A stretch of 64,000 nucleotides of DNA, from assembly GCF_017798165.1 (NCBI RefSeq), contig NZ_CP059068.1:2790001-2854000 (forward strand), given 5' to 3'. The position numbers and the translations under genes are program-made. Below the pieces are notes generated by a model. That model worked only from the letters and a program-made list of their open reading frames with translations. It searched no databases and was not told the DNA's origin. This document shows, piece by piece, positions 8,177-20,514 of this stretch. The stretch comes from Rhodoferax sp. AJA081-3. Its GTDB lineage: Bacteria; Pseudomonadota; Gammaproteobacteria; Burkholderiales; Burkholderiaceae_C. Position 1 is the first letter of the stretch; each line of letters begins with the position of its first letter.

Positions 8177-11071
8177 CTATGCTATTTGCCGTTTTGCCAA
8201 TTGCGCGAACAAGCCGTCGTTCTGCATCAGCTCTTCGTAGGTTCCTTGCTCCTTGATCACCCCCGCATCCAGAACAACGATCAGGTCGGCGTTCTTGACC
8301 GTGCTCAAACGGTGCGCAATAACTATGCGTGTTGCCTCCAGTTGCTCCAGGCTTTGGCTCACCACGGCCTGTGTCTTGTTATCCAGCGCACTGGTGGCTT
8401 CGTCAAAATAGATGATGCGCGGTCTGTGAACAATAGAGCGTGCAATCAGCAGGCGTTGTTGCTGCCCACCAGAGAGCCCGCCACCCATCACCACGGTGTG
8501 CATGCCCATGGGCATGTCCTTGATATCCTGCTCCAGTCCACACATGCGGGCCGCTTCCCAGGCGTCGTCGATGGTAAGACCCGATGATCCAACAATATTC
8601 TTGAAGATATCGCCCGGCAGAATCTGCCCATTCTGCAAAACAACGCCCAACTGCCGGCGTATGGCCGTGATATCCAGCACGGACATATCCTGGCCATCGT
8701 AATAGATCGACCCGGAGGTAGGAGACTCGAACCCCAGCAGACAGCGCAACAGCGTGGACTTGCCAGAGCCAGACGGCCCCACGATGGCAACAAACTGCCC
8801 GGCTTTGATGTTTAACGTCACGTCCCTCAAAATCGCTGGGCTGTCCGGCTTGTAGCTAAAGGTGACATGGTTGATTTCTATGCTGCCCTGCAGGCGCCCT
8901 GGATCAGCCTTGGCCACATCCACTTCCGGCATGGTCTGCAGGATAGGCTTGGCGCGTTCGTATAGCGGAACGATTTGCAACACGGTCACCAACGCACCGG
9001 TCATCGACAACATGGCCACCAGAAAACTCACAAAAGCCGAATTGAAGGCCAAAAACTCACCGGTCGATAACTTCTTATCGCCCAAAAAAAACGCAACCGT
9101 CATGAAGATGACCAGCGACGACACCAGCGGGAAGACCGCGTTGAAGGTTTCCAGAATGTTGCCGATGCTTTCTGCCTTGAAGGTCAGCGCGCGGTGCCTG
9201 GAAAATTCCTTTGCCCACATGCCGAACGCACGACCCTCGGACCCGGTGGTGCGCAACTTGGCCACGCTGGAGAGCAACTGCAACAGCAAGCCAGACACTT
9301 TGCCATCCACTTCCGCCAACTGGCGCTCGTACCGCAGTTTGAACAGGCTGGTGGTAATGGTCATCAATAAAACTACCAACATCAGCCCTATCGCAACCAG
9401 CGCCAAAAACCAGCTGTAGTAGAACAGCAGCCCCAGGTTAAAAATCGAAAACACGGCGCCCAGGATGGCGTTCATGGTTGTGCCGGACAAGGCTTGGCGA
9501 ATGGTTGTGATGCCGTTGGCCCGCATCGCCAGGTCACCCGCCGTGAAATCCCGGAAGAACGGAACCGGCAACGCCAGCAGCCGGTCCCACACGGCGGCCT
9601 GAATGGAGAGGTCCATACGCCCCTCGATCCTCAACATGGCCACGCTGCGCGTAAATTCAAACATCGAGGCGCCGATGGCACCTCCGACCAGCGCAATGGT
9701 CAGCTGCATGAGTTGACTCTTCTCGGCGCCCGGTATGACGGTGTCAAAGAGCATGCCGGTGGCCATGGGCGTAATCATGCCCAGGATGCCCCCGGCGATA
9801 CCCATCAACACCACGAGAAAAAGATCGTCATGGCAACCATGGCTTCCGAACCGCATGATCTCCAGCACGCTAAGTGCCTTGTCCTTGAAGGGTCTGTAGA
9901 AGACAAACCCAAACGGCGAAAGCTGCTCTGCAATCTCTTCCGTCACCAGCGCAACCGTGCCCAGCGCAGTATCGTGTATTTCGTAGCCACCACGCCGTGG
10001 GATCAGCGCAGCAGGGCGCTTGTCTTTCTCAAAATACACCAGCAAAGGACCATGGTCACGCTTCCACCATTGGCCTTTGAGCGCAATCTGACGGTACCGC
10101 ACACGTGAGGCTTTGGCGATGCTGCCCAAAGGGTCCCGCTGCTCGGCGTCCGACTTTCCGTCCGGATGGGGAACAAACACCAGGTCCGACACACGCCCCA
10201 CGATATTGCAGGCGTTCAACAATGCGCTACCGCTGACAGGTAGTTCGTCGATCAGCGATTTACCACTGACACCGGCCAGCAAGCGCACCGATTTATCAAC
10301 AACCTTTTCGTCATTCGACAGCTTTTGCTCCAACCGACGGCGCTCCGCGTCATTGGACCTGTCCAGATCCATGCGGACACACTGCAACAGAAAACCATTC
10401 ACCTTCGTAATGGCGTTCACTGCGCCACCCAGCCGCAATAAGCTGGACGTTTCTATCACGGTGACAGAACCCTTGTCGGCGGCTTCTATCCAGCTATCCC
10501 CAAACAAAGGAATGAACTGGCCCGCTTCCAATGCGGGATTGGACGTGCTGCTGAGAAACTTGGACGCTCCCTTTACCTGCTCAGCCCACACCACCGTGCC
10601 GCGCGGGTTGAGCACATCACCGGCATTCAGCACCGTTGGGCGACCCAGGGTGTACTCCACAGAAACCTTGGGCGGCCGCTCTCTCACCAATGACAGGCTC
10701 AGCGCAACAAACCACTTGTCCACCATGCTGGCAAGTTCCAGACACGCAGCGTCGTCATCCAGCAGGCCCACAAGCCGATCCATACCCAGGGCATGCAAGA
10801 TGGTGCCCGGCACGGTCACGGCAACGAGTTTGGCTTGCCCTTGCAATGCCGCGGGGTCTATGCCAAACAGAATCCCACCCGCCTCCACACGACCAACCGG
10901 AATGCGGGCACCTTCAGCGCCCTGCGCGTCCACATCCACCAGAAAAAGATCCACCTTTCCGGATTCAATAAGCCAAGTATTGGCCGCCCCTTGCAGCAAT
11001 AGCGGCTTTTCAGACACGGGGGCACCGCCACTGTCTGCTGTGATCTTTTCAATGACCGTTTTGTTTAACAT
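8177..11071 (-). CDS. NHLP-type bacteriocin export ABC transporter, permease/ATPase subunit
   Basis: A 964-residue fused ABC exporter. About the first 380 residues form a non-transporter region typical of the second NHLP-system ABC protein, including a cyclic-nucleotide-binding-like stretch at about 20-75 (GAANTWLIESGKVDLFLV). A six-helix exporter domain follows, then an ATPase with Walker A GPSGSGKST, signature LSGGQQQRLLIARS, Walker B RIIYFDEATSALD and the H-loop IAHRLSTV. It lies 49 bases downstream of the C39-containing ABC gene in the same operon. The long N-terminal region probably receives the modified peptide. The pairing of this subunit with a C39 subunit and HlyD is the known hallmark of NHLP (nitrile hydratase leader peptide) export systems. 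Confidence 0.9.
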   Translation of the reverse strand: MLNKTVIEKITADSGGAPVSEKPLLLQGAANTWLIESGKVDLFLVDVDAQGAEGARIPVGRVEAGGILFGIDPAALQGQAKLVAVTVPGTILHALGMDRLVGLLDDDAACLELASMVDKWFVALSLSLVRERPPKVSVEYTLGRPTVLNAGDVLNPRGTVVWAEQVKGASKFLSSTSNPALEAGQFIPLFGDSWIEAADKGSVTVIETSSLLRLGGAVNAITKVNGFLLQCVRMDLDRSNDAERRRLEQKLSNDEKVVDKSVRLLAGVSGKSLIDELPVSGSALLNACNIVGRVSDLVFVPHPDGKSDAEQRDPLGSIAKASRVRYRQIALKGQWWKRDHGPLLVYFEKDKRPAALIPRRGGYEIHDTALGTVALVTEEIAEQLSPFGFVFYRPFKDKALSVLEIMRFGSHGCHDDLFLVVLMGIAGGILGMITPMATGMLFDTVIPGAEKSQLMQLTIALVGGAIGASMFEFTRSVAMLRIEGRMDLSIQAAVWDRLLALPVPFFRDFTAGDLAMRANGITTIRQALSGTTMNAILGAVFSIFNLGLLFYYSWFLALVAIGLMLVVLLMTITTSLFKLRYERQLAEVDGKVSGLLLQLLSSVAKLRTTGSEGRAFGMWAKEFSRHRALTFKAESIGNILETFNAVFPLVSSLVIFMTVAFFLGDKKLSTGEFLAFNSAFVSFLVAMLSMTGALVTVLQIVPLYERAKPILQTMPEVDVAKADPGRLQGSIEINHVTFSYKPDSPAILRDVTLNIKAGQFVAIVGPSGSGKSTLLRCLLGFESPTSGSIYYDGQDMSVLDITAIRRQLGVVLQNGQILPGDIFKNIVGSSGLTIDDAWEAARMCGLEQDIKDMPMGMHTVVMGGGLSGGQQQRLLIARSIVHRPRIIYFDEATSALDNKTQAVVSQSLEQLEATRIVIAHRLSTVKNADLIVVLDAGVIKEQGTYEELMQNDGLFAQLAKRQIA

Positions 11072-11120
11072 GGCCCATTGACTCCAATTGCACGGTCTGG
11101 CGGTTGTTCGGAATGTGGCA

Positions 11121-13310
11121 TCAGCCCATCTTGATCAGATCGGCGTACAGGCCTTCGACATCTTTCAGCTCGTCATGTGTGCCCCGCTGCACAACGACCC
11201 CTTTATGCAGGACGATGATCTCGTCGCAATCGCGTATGGTGCTCAAGCGGTGGGCAACAATGAGGCAGGTGCAGCCGCGCCGGCGCAGGTTGTCATCCAC
11301 AATCATTTCGGTCACCGGGTCCAGCGCGCTGGTGGCCTCATCAAACACCACCACCCTGGGGTTGGACACCAAGGCGCGGGCAATCTCCAGTCTTTGGCGC
11401 TGCCCGCCGCTGAAATTTTTCCCGCCTTCGTCCACTTCGCTGTCGTACCCCAGCTGGCGCGCGGAGATCATGTCGTGGATGCAGGCATCCTTGGCGGCAC
11501 GGACCAATTCCGCATTGGGGATGGTTGAGTCCCACATGGTCAGGTTGTCCCTGACCGTGCCCTCGAACATATTGATGTCCTGGTCCACCATGGACAGTGA
11601 GTTCACCATGATGTGGCGGTCAATGGCCGACCGGGGTTGCCCGTCAAACAGAATCTCACCCTCCCACGGCGCATACAAACCCATGACCAATTTGGCGATG
11701 GTTGATTTTCCGCAGCCCGATGACCCCACCAGCGCAACACGTGACCCCGACTTCATGCTCAGGCTGAAGTTCTTGATCAGTGGCCCTTCCAAGGTGCTGT
11801 AGCCAAAGGTTATGTTTTTCAACTCCAGACGGCCATCCAGCTTGTTCTTGCCAGGACCTGCGGCTGGTTGTGGGGTGCCGGCGGGTTTTGCATCCCCTTG
11901 CAAGACGGCGTCCTGCTTGTATTTCAGGACGTCGTCCAGGCGGTTCATGTCGCCACCCAGCTCCTGCAGCCTGCCACCCAAACCCACGAGATTGTTCACC
12001 GGTGTCAGAAAACTGTGCATCAGGCTCTGGAACGCAACCAAGGCACCCATGGTCAAGAAACCATCCATCACCCTGAGACCACCGAAGGACAGTATCAGCA
12101 CGGTGTTGAGTGCGGTGAGTACCGATGGCAATACGGCCAGCGTGATGGACGATGAGCCCATCTCCTGGATGGCGTTGACCACCTTGGCCTGGTAACCACT
12201 CCACTGCGCAAAGAAATCCGATTCACCACCCGAGGCTTTTAGTGTTTCGATAACGATCAAACCGTTCATCGACGTGCCCAACATCTTGCCGGCGTCCATG
12301 CGCAACTTTTGGCTGGCGTCCTTGCGCGACTTAGACACATACTTCAGCACAATGATGTTCAGCACGGCCGTCAGCAGGCCGATGCAGGTCAGAAACACGT
12401 CGTAGAACAACATCAAAAGGGCGTAAAACACCACCATCACGATGTCCAGCACGGCGGACGCCAGATCCCGCGCAATCAACTTGGCAACCCGGTCATTGAT
12501 GCCCACCCGTCCGCTAATTTCACCCGCGGACCGTTGCCCATAAAAAACCACTGGCAGGTGCAGCACATGCCACAAGAACTTGCCCGACTCTGCCACCGAT
12601 AACTTGGACTCGAAGCGCATCAGGTAGTACTGCTTCAGCCAGGTCAATGCGCCCCGCAGCATCAGGGTCAGGAACATACCCAGCAGCAGCGGCTTGACCC
12701 AGGAATCCAGCTTGCCAACCAGGTAGTCGTCTACAAATATCTTGGTGAAAATGGGCGCTATCAGGCCCGGTATTACCAAGCCCAGTCCGGCAATGATGAG
12801 GTAAATAAATGCCAGCTTGGAGCTGGATGCACGGCGGTACAAGGCTGCCACCATGCTGGGCCGTGAGCCGCCGGGTTTGAAATCCGGCCCCGGCTTGATT
12901 TCCAGCACCACACCGGTGAAGGACTGGTCAAACTCCTGCTCGGTCAGCACCCGAGGGCCACTGGCCGGGTCATTGATGTAGACCTTGCCGTTGTGAAAAC
13001 CCTCCAGCACTACGAAGTGGTTGAAGTTCCAAAAAATGATCAGCGGGAACTTCATTTCCCGCAAACCATCGGGTTCGCGCATCAGCCCCTTGGCTTCAAA
13101 GCCGTAGGTGCGCGCCGCCTTCACCACATTGCTGGCCTTGCTTCCGTCGCGCGAGACTCCACAGCTGACACGCAGCTCTTCCAGCGGCTTGATAAGACCG
13201 TAGTGGCTCATCAGTATGGCCAGCGACGCTGCGCCGCACTCCACCGCCTCCATCTGGAGAACGGTGGGTGTCTTGATGCGCGTACTGGACGGTTGTTTGG
13301 TACGCGCCAT
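11121..13310 (-). CDS. NHLP-type bacteriocin export ABC transporter with C39 peptidase domain
   Basis: A 729-residue peptidase-containing ABC transporter. An N-terminal C39 cysteine peptidase carries Q19 and C25 in LQMEAVECGAASLAILM, H98 in FWNFNHFVVLEG and D114 in YINDPASG, so the active site is complete; it would cut the leader after a double-glycine-type motif during export. A membrane domain follows at about 165-440 and then an ATPase with Walker A GSSGCGKST, signature FSGGQRQRLEIARAL and Walker B VVVFDEATSALD. The stop of the HlyD gene is one base away from its ATG, so the two are coupled. Function in peptide maturation and inner-membrane export is well supported by the family. Confidence 0.93.
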   Translation of the reverse strand: MARTKQPSSTRIKTPTVLQMEAVECGAASLAILMSHYGLIKPLEELRVSCGVSRDGSKASNVVKAARTYGFEAKGLMREPDGLREMKFPLIIFWNFNHFVVLEGFHNGKVYINDPASGPRVLTEQEFDQSFTGVVLEIKPGPDFKPGGSRPSMVAALYRRASSSKLAFIYLIIAGLGLVIPGLIAPIFTKIFVDDYLVGKLDSWVKPLLLGMFLTLMLRGALTWLKQYYLMRFESKLSVAESGKFLWHVLHLPVVFYGQRSAGEISGRVGINDRVAKLIARDLASAVLDIVMVVFYALLMLFYDVFLTCIGLLTAVLNIIVLKYVSKSRKDASQKLRMDAGKMLGTSMNGLIVIETLKASGGESDFFAQWSGYQAKVVNAIQEMGSSSITLAVLPSVLTALNTVLILSFGGLRVMDGFLTMGALVAFQSLMHSFLTPVNNLVGLGGRLQELGGDMNRLDDVLKYKQDAVLQGDAKPAGTPQPAAGPGKNKLDGRLELKNITFGYSTLEGPLIKNFSLSMKSGSRVALVGSSGCGKSTIAKLVMGLYAPWEGEILFDGQPRSAIDRHIMVNSLSMVDQDINMFEGTVRDNLTMWDSTIPNAELVRAAKDACIHDMISARQLGYDSEVDEGGKNFSGGQRQRLEIARALVSNPRVVVFDEATSALDPVTEMIVDDNLRRRGCTCLIVAHRLSTIRDCDEIIVLHKGVVVQRGTHDELKDVEGLYADLIKMG

Positions 13311-13311
13311 A

Positions 13312-14487
13312 TCAGACCCCGACGAATTCCCTGAGCATGGGGATCACGAGGCTGATGGGACGTTGCGAACGAACACTGATATTGGCCGTGCCCAGCGTTC
13401 CACTTTGTATCAAGACGGGTGGTCCGCCAGGCGATGTCCACTTGTAGCCGCTGGTGGCACCTGCGTCAGGCGTCAGGTCCGCATTGATCTGGATGGGTGC
13501 TGCACCCGCAGACAGTTGCTGCACCAGTTGCTGGTTCTGCAAGATGCGCATCATGCCCTGAGAGGTACTCGGAAACTCAGAAACCGCCGTCACCTTACCC
13601 ACCATGTAGCCATAGTCTTCCCGTTTGATGGTGGACGGAGAAATGAAGATGTCCATGCCGGGCTTGACTTTTTTGCCATCCAGCGACGACACAAACACCA
13701 CCACCTCCAGATCCTTGATCGAATCACCCGCCAGCTCCATGTTCAGAATGGAACTGCCCGCCTGCACAATGCTGTTTTCGTCGAGCTTGATCTCCAGCAC
13801 ACGGCCTGAGTAAGGGCTGATGACATCGGTGCTGAGCTTCAGGCGCACCTTGACCGAATCCAGATTGCGCTCAATCTGCACCAGCTCCAACTCGATATCC
13901 ACCTTGCGCAAGTCCAGTTCTTTCAGTGCTGCCGCGTTTTCCTCCAGCTGCTGCTGGGTGGTCAGCACGGACTGGCGGGTAATCAAGCCGTCTTTGAGCA
14001 AACCGTTCTGGTCATCCAGGCGGCGGCGCAAGACTTCGTTGTTGAACTTCAGGGTCTCGCGTTTCTGCCGCAGCAGGCTGTCGCTCATTTGGGACTTGTT
14101 CTGCAGCTCTGCCTTGCGCGCCTTCAGACTGTTGAACTGCTCCAGCAAATCAGGCTGCGCAATCCGCGCAATTTTCTGGCCGCGCTTGACCATGTCGCCA
14201 GCCCTGACCGACACATCGGTGATCAGGCCGTTGGACCGTGCGGAGACCTCTACCACACCCCCCGTCTTGATCAGCATGGCCGACCCAATCACTTTGGTGG
14301 GGATGTTGCCGAAGATGCCCCACATGATCGCAACCACAATCAGGCCAATCAGCGCCGTCAATGCGACCCAGCCCGCCGGACTGGTGATGCGGACCATCAG
14401 GTCTAGCTGTTCGGGTGATGACAATCGGTCCAGCGCCGATTTGCGGAACAGCTTTTCCTGGATATTCTTGCTCGGTGGACCTGCCAT
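13312..14487 (-). CDS. HlyD-family periplasmic adaptor of NHLP bacteriocin export
   Basis: A 391-residue membrane-fusion protein. A single membrane anchor lies at about residues 36-60 (WVALTALIGLIVVAIMWGIFG), followed by a lipoyl-like half-motif (RAGDMVKRGQKIARI), a long coiled-coil hairpin rich in Leu, Gln and Arg, and a second barrel half ending near EFVGV. It bridges the inner-membrane ABC exporter and the outer-membrane TolC-like protein encoded just upstream, so the cluster can carry its product across both membranes. It is translated directly before the C39 ABC gene. Family membership is clear. Confidence 0.9.
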   Translation of the reverse strand: MAGPPSKNIQEKLFRKSALDRLSSPEQLDLMVRITSPAGWVALTALIGLIVVAIMWGIFGNIPTKVIGSAMLIKTGGVVEVSARSNGLITDVSVRAGDMVKRGQKIARIAQPDLLEQFNSLKARKAELQNKSQMSDSLLRQKRETLKFNNEVLRRRLDDQNGLLKDGLITRQSVLTTQQQLEENAAALKELDLRKVDIELELVQIERNLDSVKVRLKLSTDVISPYSGRVLEIKLDENSIVQAGSSILNMELAGDSIKDLEVVVFVSSLDGKKVKPGMDIFISPSTIKREDYGYMVGKVTAVSEFPSTSQGMMRILQNQQLVQQLSAGAAPIQINADLTPDAGATSGYKWTSPGGPPVLIQSGTLGTANISVRSQRPISLVIPMLREFVGV

Positions 14488-14546
14488 GGTTGATCCTTTG
14501 ATGGTCTGAAACGGTGCGGGGTAAACGGGATTGGGCGATCCTGTTG

Positions 14547-16058
14547 TTATGGGCCGTATGCCCTCAGTTGCTCCACTGACAAGACCTGGGTATCAGGGCC
14601 GTCCGATATCAACTCGCCAATCTGGTACCGCAGGGCTGCAATGGCCGACGCATAGGCTGCACGCTGCTGGATGTGGTTGAGCAGGGCGTCTTGCCGCTGC
14701 GACTCCACATTCACTACATCCAGCAGCGTGGTGCTGCCGATCTTCAGTTTGGTGCGCTCGTTTTCAACAATCTTGGTGTAGAGATCCACCGTGAGCTGTG
14801 ACTCCGCCAACTGCTGCACACTGCGGTTGTAGCCTGCTACGGCATTTTCCACACCGACCCCAATGGACAGCTGCAATGCACGTATGCCCACCGTCTGTTG
14901 GTCGTAGGTAGCCGACTGGGACAAGAAGTTGCCTTTGGACTTGCTGTTCACCACGTCCCAGGTGTAGGTGAGCCCGGCGGTCAACTGCGGATCACCCGCA
15001 CGCCGACTCAACACCAGCAGGGGGTTCTCTCCCGTGGTACGGCCCACGTAATTGGCACCCAGGGTCACGCCCAGAATGGGCTGAAGGTTGTCTTTGGCCG
15101 CATTCACGGCAATCCGCAAGGCATCCAGATTGGTTTGGGAAGATTTCAGGTCAAACCGCCTTTCGGTTGCCTTCTTGACCAGCTCGGGGCCGTTCACTAT
15201 CAATGCAATTTTTCCGTCATACGCTGGAAAGCCGTCACTGGCCTTGGCGGCTTCATGCAAGCCCCCATAGTCCAGACCAATTTTTTCACCCAGCGCCAGA
15301 CGGGCATTGATGAGGCTCTGCTCGGCGGCCAGACGGGCTGTACGCTTGCCGGTCAGGTTGGCGTTGATGAGGTTGATGTCGGCGGCGGGGCGTTCCCCGG
15401 CATTGATCAGCCGCTGGATATCGCCCACCAGCCTTTGCGCGCGCGCCTCGGACTCACGCTGCGCCTCCAGAATTTCTTCGGCGGCGCGCAGGTTCCAGTA
15501 GGCCACCGCCGTCGAGTAAATGGCCACAGACGCGGCGTGGCGCATGTCGTATTCGCTTTTGATCAGCGAAAGTTTGGCCGCGTTTTCTGCGGCAGCCGCA
15601 AATTCTTCGCCTCGGCCCCGCAAGATCGGAAACCCGATGCTGACCCCCAGCGTAGCCTCGCTCCCGGGTGTCGGATTGGCAAACGTGTTCTCGCTACGGG
15701 CCGTCAGACTGGAGCCCAACACGATGCCACTGCGCAGCTGTTGGGACACGCCAAGCGACGAGCTGGTGGTGCGGACCTTGTCCGTGGTTTCCGCCACGGT
15801 GGTGCTGGCATTGAGTAGCGGATCGAAGGTGCCGCCAGCCGCCTGCAGTGCGCCCTGGCTGATGGCAATACGCGTCTCGCTGATTTGGATGTCCGGGTTT
15901 TTTTGCAACGACAGAGTCACAGCACGCAATAGCGATATGCCACTTGCGGGTTGCCCCACGGTACTGGCAGGCGCCTGTGCCACGGCAACGGAAGACACCG
16001 CCATCGCCATGACCGCCACGCCGTTTGCCAAAGACATCACATTTGCCATGGAATCCAT
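14547..16058 (-). CDS. TolC-family outer-membrane channel of the export operon
   Basis: A 503-residue outer-membrane efflux protein with an N-terminal signal peptide (AVMAMAVSSVAVAQA, cleavage near residue 28). The body has the two repeated coiled-coil segments of TolC proteins, for example ISLLRAVTLSLQKNPDIQISE at the start and LRYQIGELI near the end. It heads the NHLP export genes, 59 bases before the HlyD gene. The start could be ATG 16058 or ATG 16049 (codon 4); both give a working signal. Dedicated TolC genes are not always part of NHLP clusters, so its presence suggests a self-contained one-step secretion line. Confidence 0.88.
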   Translation of the reverse strand: MDSMANVMSLANGVAVMAMAVSSVAVAQAPASTVGQPASGISLLRAVTLSLQKNPDIQISETRIAISQGALQAAGGTFDPLLNASTTVAETTDKVRTTSSSLGVSQQLRSGIVLGSSLTARSENTFANPTPGSEATLGVSIGFPILRGRGEEFAAAAENAAKLSLIKSEYDMRHAASVAIYSTAVAYWNLRAAEEILEAQRESEARAQRLVGDIQRLINAGERPAADINLINANLTGKRTARLAAEQSLINARLALGEKIGLDYGGLHEAAKASDGFPAYDGKIALIVNGPELVKKATERRFDLKSSQTNLDALRIAVNAAKDNLQPILGVTLGANYVGRTTGENPLLVLSRRAGDPQLTAGLTYTWDVVNSKSKGNFLSQSATYDQQTVGIRALQLSIGVGVENAVAGYNRSVQQLAESQLTVDLYTKIVENERTKLKIGSTTLLDVVNVESQRQDALLNHIQQRAAYASAIAALRYQIGELISDGPDTQVLSVEQLRAYGP

Positions 16059-16197
16059 CCATTTGATGCAACACCAGCCATGTGCAAACCCGGCAGCTGC
16101 ACCCCGCCGACCTACACGCGAACGTTTGCCCTTGGCCTGAACGGCCCACTGCTTTGCAGTGCCAAGCGCTGCAGGATAACGGAGAAACGCCAGTTAC

Positions 16198-16848
16198 TCA
16201 AGAAGTTTGCATGCGCGCCGCCAACCGGGTGTGCACCTTGCGCATCAACTGGGTCAACGGGTAACAAAACAGGAAAAACAAGGCACAGGCGTACAAATAT
16301 ACGGGCAGCATCAAACTGGTGCGCCCCGTTGCATTCACCACCGTATTGCACCGGCTCACCAGTTCACTCACCCCAATAATGGACGCAGTACTGGACGCAA
16401 TCACGATGATCAGCATGTAGCTGGTCCAGCTGGGAATGAACAGGAATGCCACGCCGTGGTCACCCCGGCGCCAGTCGCGCAGCGCCTTGGTCAGGTTGTC
16501 CGAGGTAAAGCCCACTACGGCAATGGCCAGCGCCAGTGCCGCAACCAGCCAGACCGGAAAACCCAGCGTGATGGAGGTGCCGGGTATCTTGAACGTGCTG
16601 GGCAGCATGAACACCAGATAGAACTGGAACACCATGGTCGGGATGTTGCGCGTGAACTCGGTGATCAACAGGCTGAACCGGGCCACGCGGGGACGGGTCG
16701 ACAGGCGCAGCAGCGCCAGGCACCAGCCCAGGCCGGTGCCGATCACCATGGCCGTGATACCGATCAGGATATTGATGGCAAAGCCGCTGAGCAGGAAGGG
16801 GGTCCAGACCCACAGCTCCTGCAGCACGGTGGTCTCCTGGGCGTTCAT
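16198..16848 (-). CDS. Polar amino acid ABC transporter permease (HisM/GlnP type)
   Basis: A 216-residue inner-membrane permease of the BPD_transp_1 class, with about five membrane segments (FLLSGFAINILIGITAMVIG at the N-terminus; MLPVYLYACALFFLFCYPL at the C-terminus) and the RNIPTMVFQF region typical of polar amino-acid permeases. Start choice: ATG 16848 overlaps the stop of the upstream fused gene as ATGA, so I prefer it to the longer frame. It must work with the fused binding protein/permease encoded upstream. No ATPase gene is nearby. It lies 139 bases before the TolC gene on the same strand and could belong to the same transcript. Confidence 0.85.
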   Translation of the reverse strand: MNAQETTVLQELWVWTPFLLSGFAINILIGITAMVIGTGLGWCLALLRLSTRPRVARFSLLITEFTRNIPTMVFQFYLVFMLPSTFKIPGTSITLGFPVWLVAALALAIAVVGFTSDNLTKALRDWRRGDHGVAFLFIPSWTSYMLIIVIASSTASIIGVSELVSRCNTVVNATGRTSLMLPVYLYACALFFLFCYPLTQLMRKVHTRLAARMQTS

Positions 16849-18463
16849 GGTGCACCCCCGCGCAGCTTGTGGTCGACCCAACCCAGCAAACGGGTGGCGC
16901 AGAAGATCAGCACAAAGAATGACAGCAACAGTGTGTTCATCATCACGGCCACGTTGCCGTTTTCCGCCATGATGCTGGTCACCACCGACAGCAGCTCCGG
17001 CACCGCAACGGCCGAGGCCATCATGGTCGCCTTGGACACATTGATCAGCGCCGCTGTGGCGGACGGGCTGGCCAGCGGCAACACCTGTTTGAAATTACCC
17101 AGCCGTAGGCGGTAGCCGGACTCACGGACGCGCACCACCTTGGTGGCCTCCAGAAACGCCACCATGACGCTGGAGCCCGCATAGACACTCAGGCACAGCA
17201 CCACCACCACCATGGGCTCCACGGCAATGCCGACCGCGTGCATCAGTGCCGAACTCAGGCCAAACACAAACACGTAGATCACCAGCAGCGGCGGCGTCAT
17301 GCGGCCTACGTTGCAAAACCAGCGCGTCACGCGGGTCAGTACGGGGATCCGCGCCTCTATGACCACTGCGCCCACAACCCCCACCAGTATGCTGCCCAGC
17401 ACACACGACACCATCAGCACCACCGTGGTCGCCAGCCCCAGCAGAAAGCGGCTTCTGTCGTAGCTGTCATACACAAAACTCAGGTCCATGCCGGTCTGCT
17501 CTTTCCACCAGAGGCCCAGGCGGCGCAGACCCGATGCATCGGTGGAGTTGAGGAAGATGCGGTTGCGGCAGGCAGCGGGCCAACGCCCGTCGGCATCCCG
17601 CGCACACACGGGCTGGCCGTCCGACCCTACCGAGGTCCACAAGGTACGCATATCGGCCAGAAACTGCGAGGGCGGCAGGCGCCAGGCCCGCTCACGCTCG
17701 ATCAGGAACCCGGTGCGGTGCCACTCGGCCAGGGTGTCACCCAGAAAGTGTTCGAACTCGGTACCCTGCTCACGGCGGGATATCGCCACCGCCCAGGGTG
17801 TTACCAGTTGTGGTGGTAACGGCGCCTTGTAGCCCGCCCATTCGGGCAGCAACAGATCGCCCTGTATGGCCGTGTTGTCAAACAGGTAACCCACGCAGCG
17901 CCGGTCTTTCACGGCCAGTTTGGCGTCGCGGGCGTTGTTGAACATCTGCAGGTCCAGCAGAAAGCGCTCTGCCATGGCCCGGTTGAAATAACTGCCCTGT
18001 GTGGCGCAGATTTTTTGGCCCCGCGTGGCCGCCCAGTCAGCGATGGACTGGTCGGGCCGCATAAAGAGTGTGACACCCGACGCGTAGTAGTTGGGCTCCA
18101 CCATGGTGGCGATCTTGCGCCGCTCCACGGTGTCGCCGGTGGTGGCGATCACCACATCCACCACACCCTCTTCCAGCCTTTGCAGGCGGTTGGCACCGGT
18201 CACCGATACCTTGGTCAGGCTGACCCCCAGGCGCCGGGCCACATCGGCCGCCAGGTCGTGCTCCAGACCTTCGGGCTGGCCGGCGGGGTTGAGCGTGCCG
18301 AAGGGTGCGTAGTCGGTCTTGACGCCTACGATCAACGCGCCCCGTTGTTTGATCAACGCCAGCCGCTCGCTGGGCTTGACCGCCGGTTCACCCGCATGCA
18401 CCCCTTGCACACTTTGCAGACACAAGAGGCACAGGGCGATGAGCCATGGGGACCAGCAGACCT

Positions 18464-18467
<4 letters not shown>
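16845..18467 (-). CDS. Fused periplasmic amino-acid binding protein and ABC permease
   Basis: A 540-residue fusion. After a signal sequence (LIALCLLCLQSVQGVHA) comes a bacterial solute-binding domain of the polar amino-acid type (LIVGVKTDYAPFG, VVDVVIATTGDTVERR) up to about residue 255. After a linker, a permease domain from about residue 340 shows several membrane helices (LGLATTVVLMVSCVLGSIL). Start choice: ATG 18467 overlaps the stop of the preceding methyltransferase gene as ATGA; the open frame extends upstream but is antisense to that gene's codons. Such fusions let the binding domain stay tethered to the channel. No ATP-binding partner was seen, which is odd for an importer. Confidence 0.83.
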
Positions 18468-20492
<2,025 letters not shown>

Positions 20493-20514
20493 AACCGTTC
20501 CGCCAGAAGGCTCC

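Noticed and set aside
16147..16161. Hairpin CACTGC-TTT-GCAGTG before the TolC gene
   Set aside because: Short stem, no T-run on either strand; not enough for a terminator.
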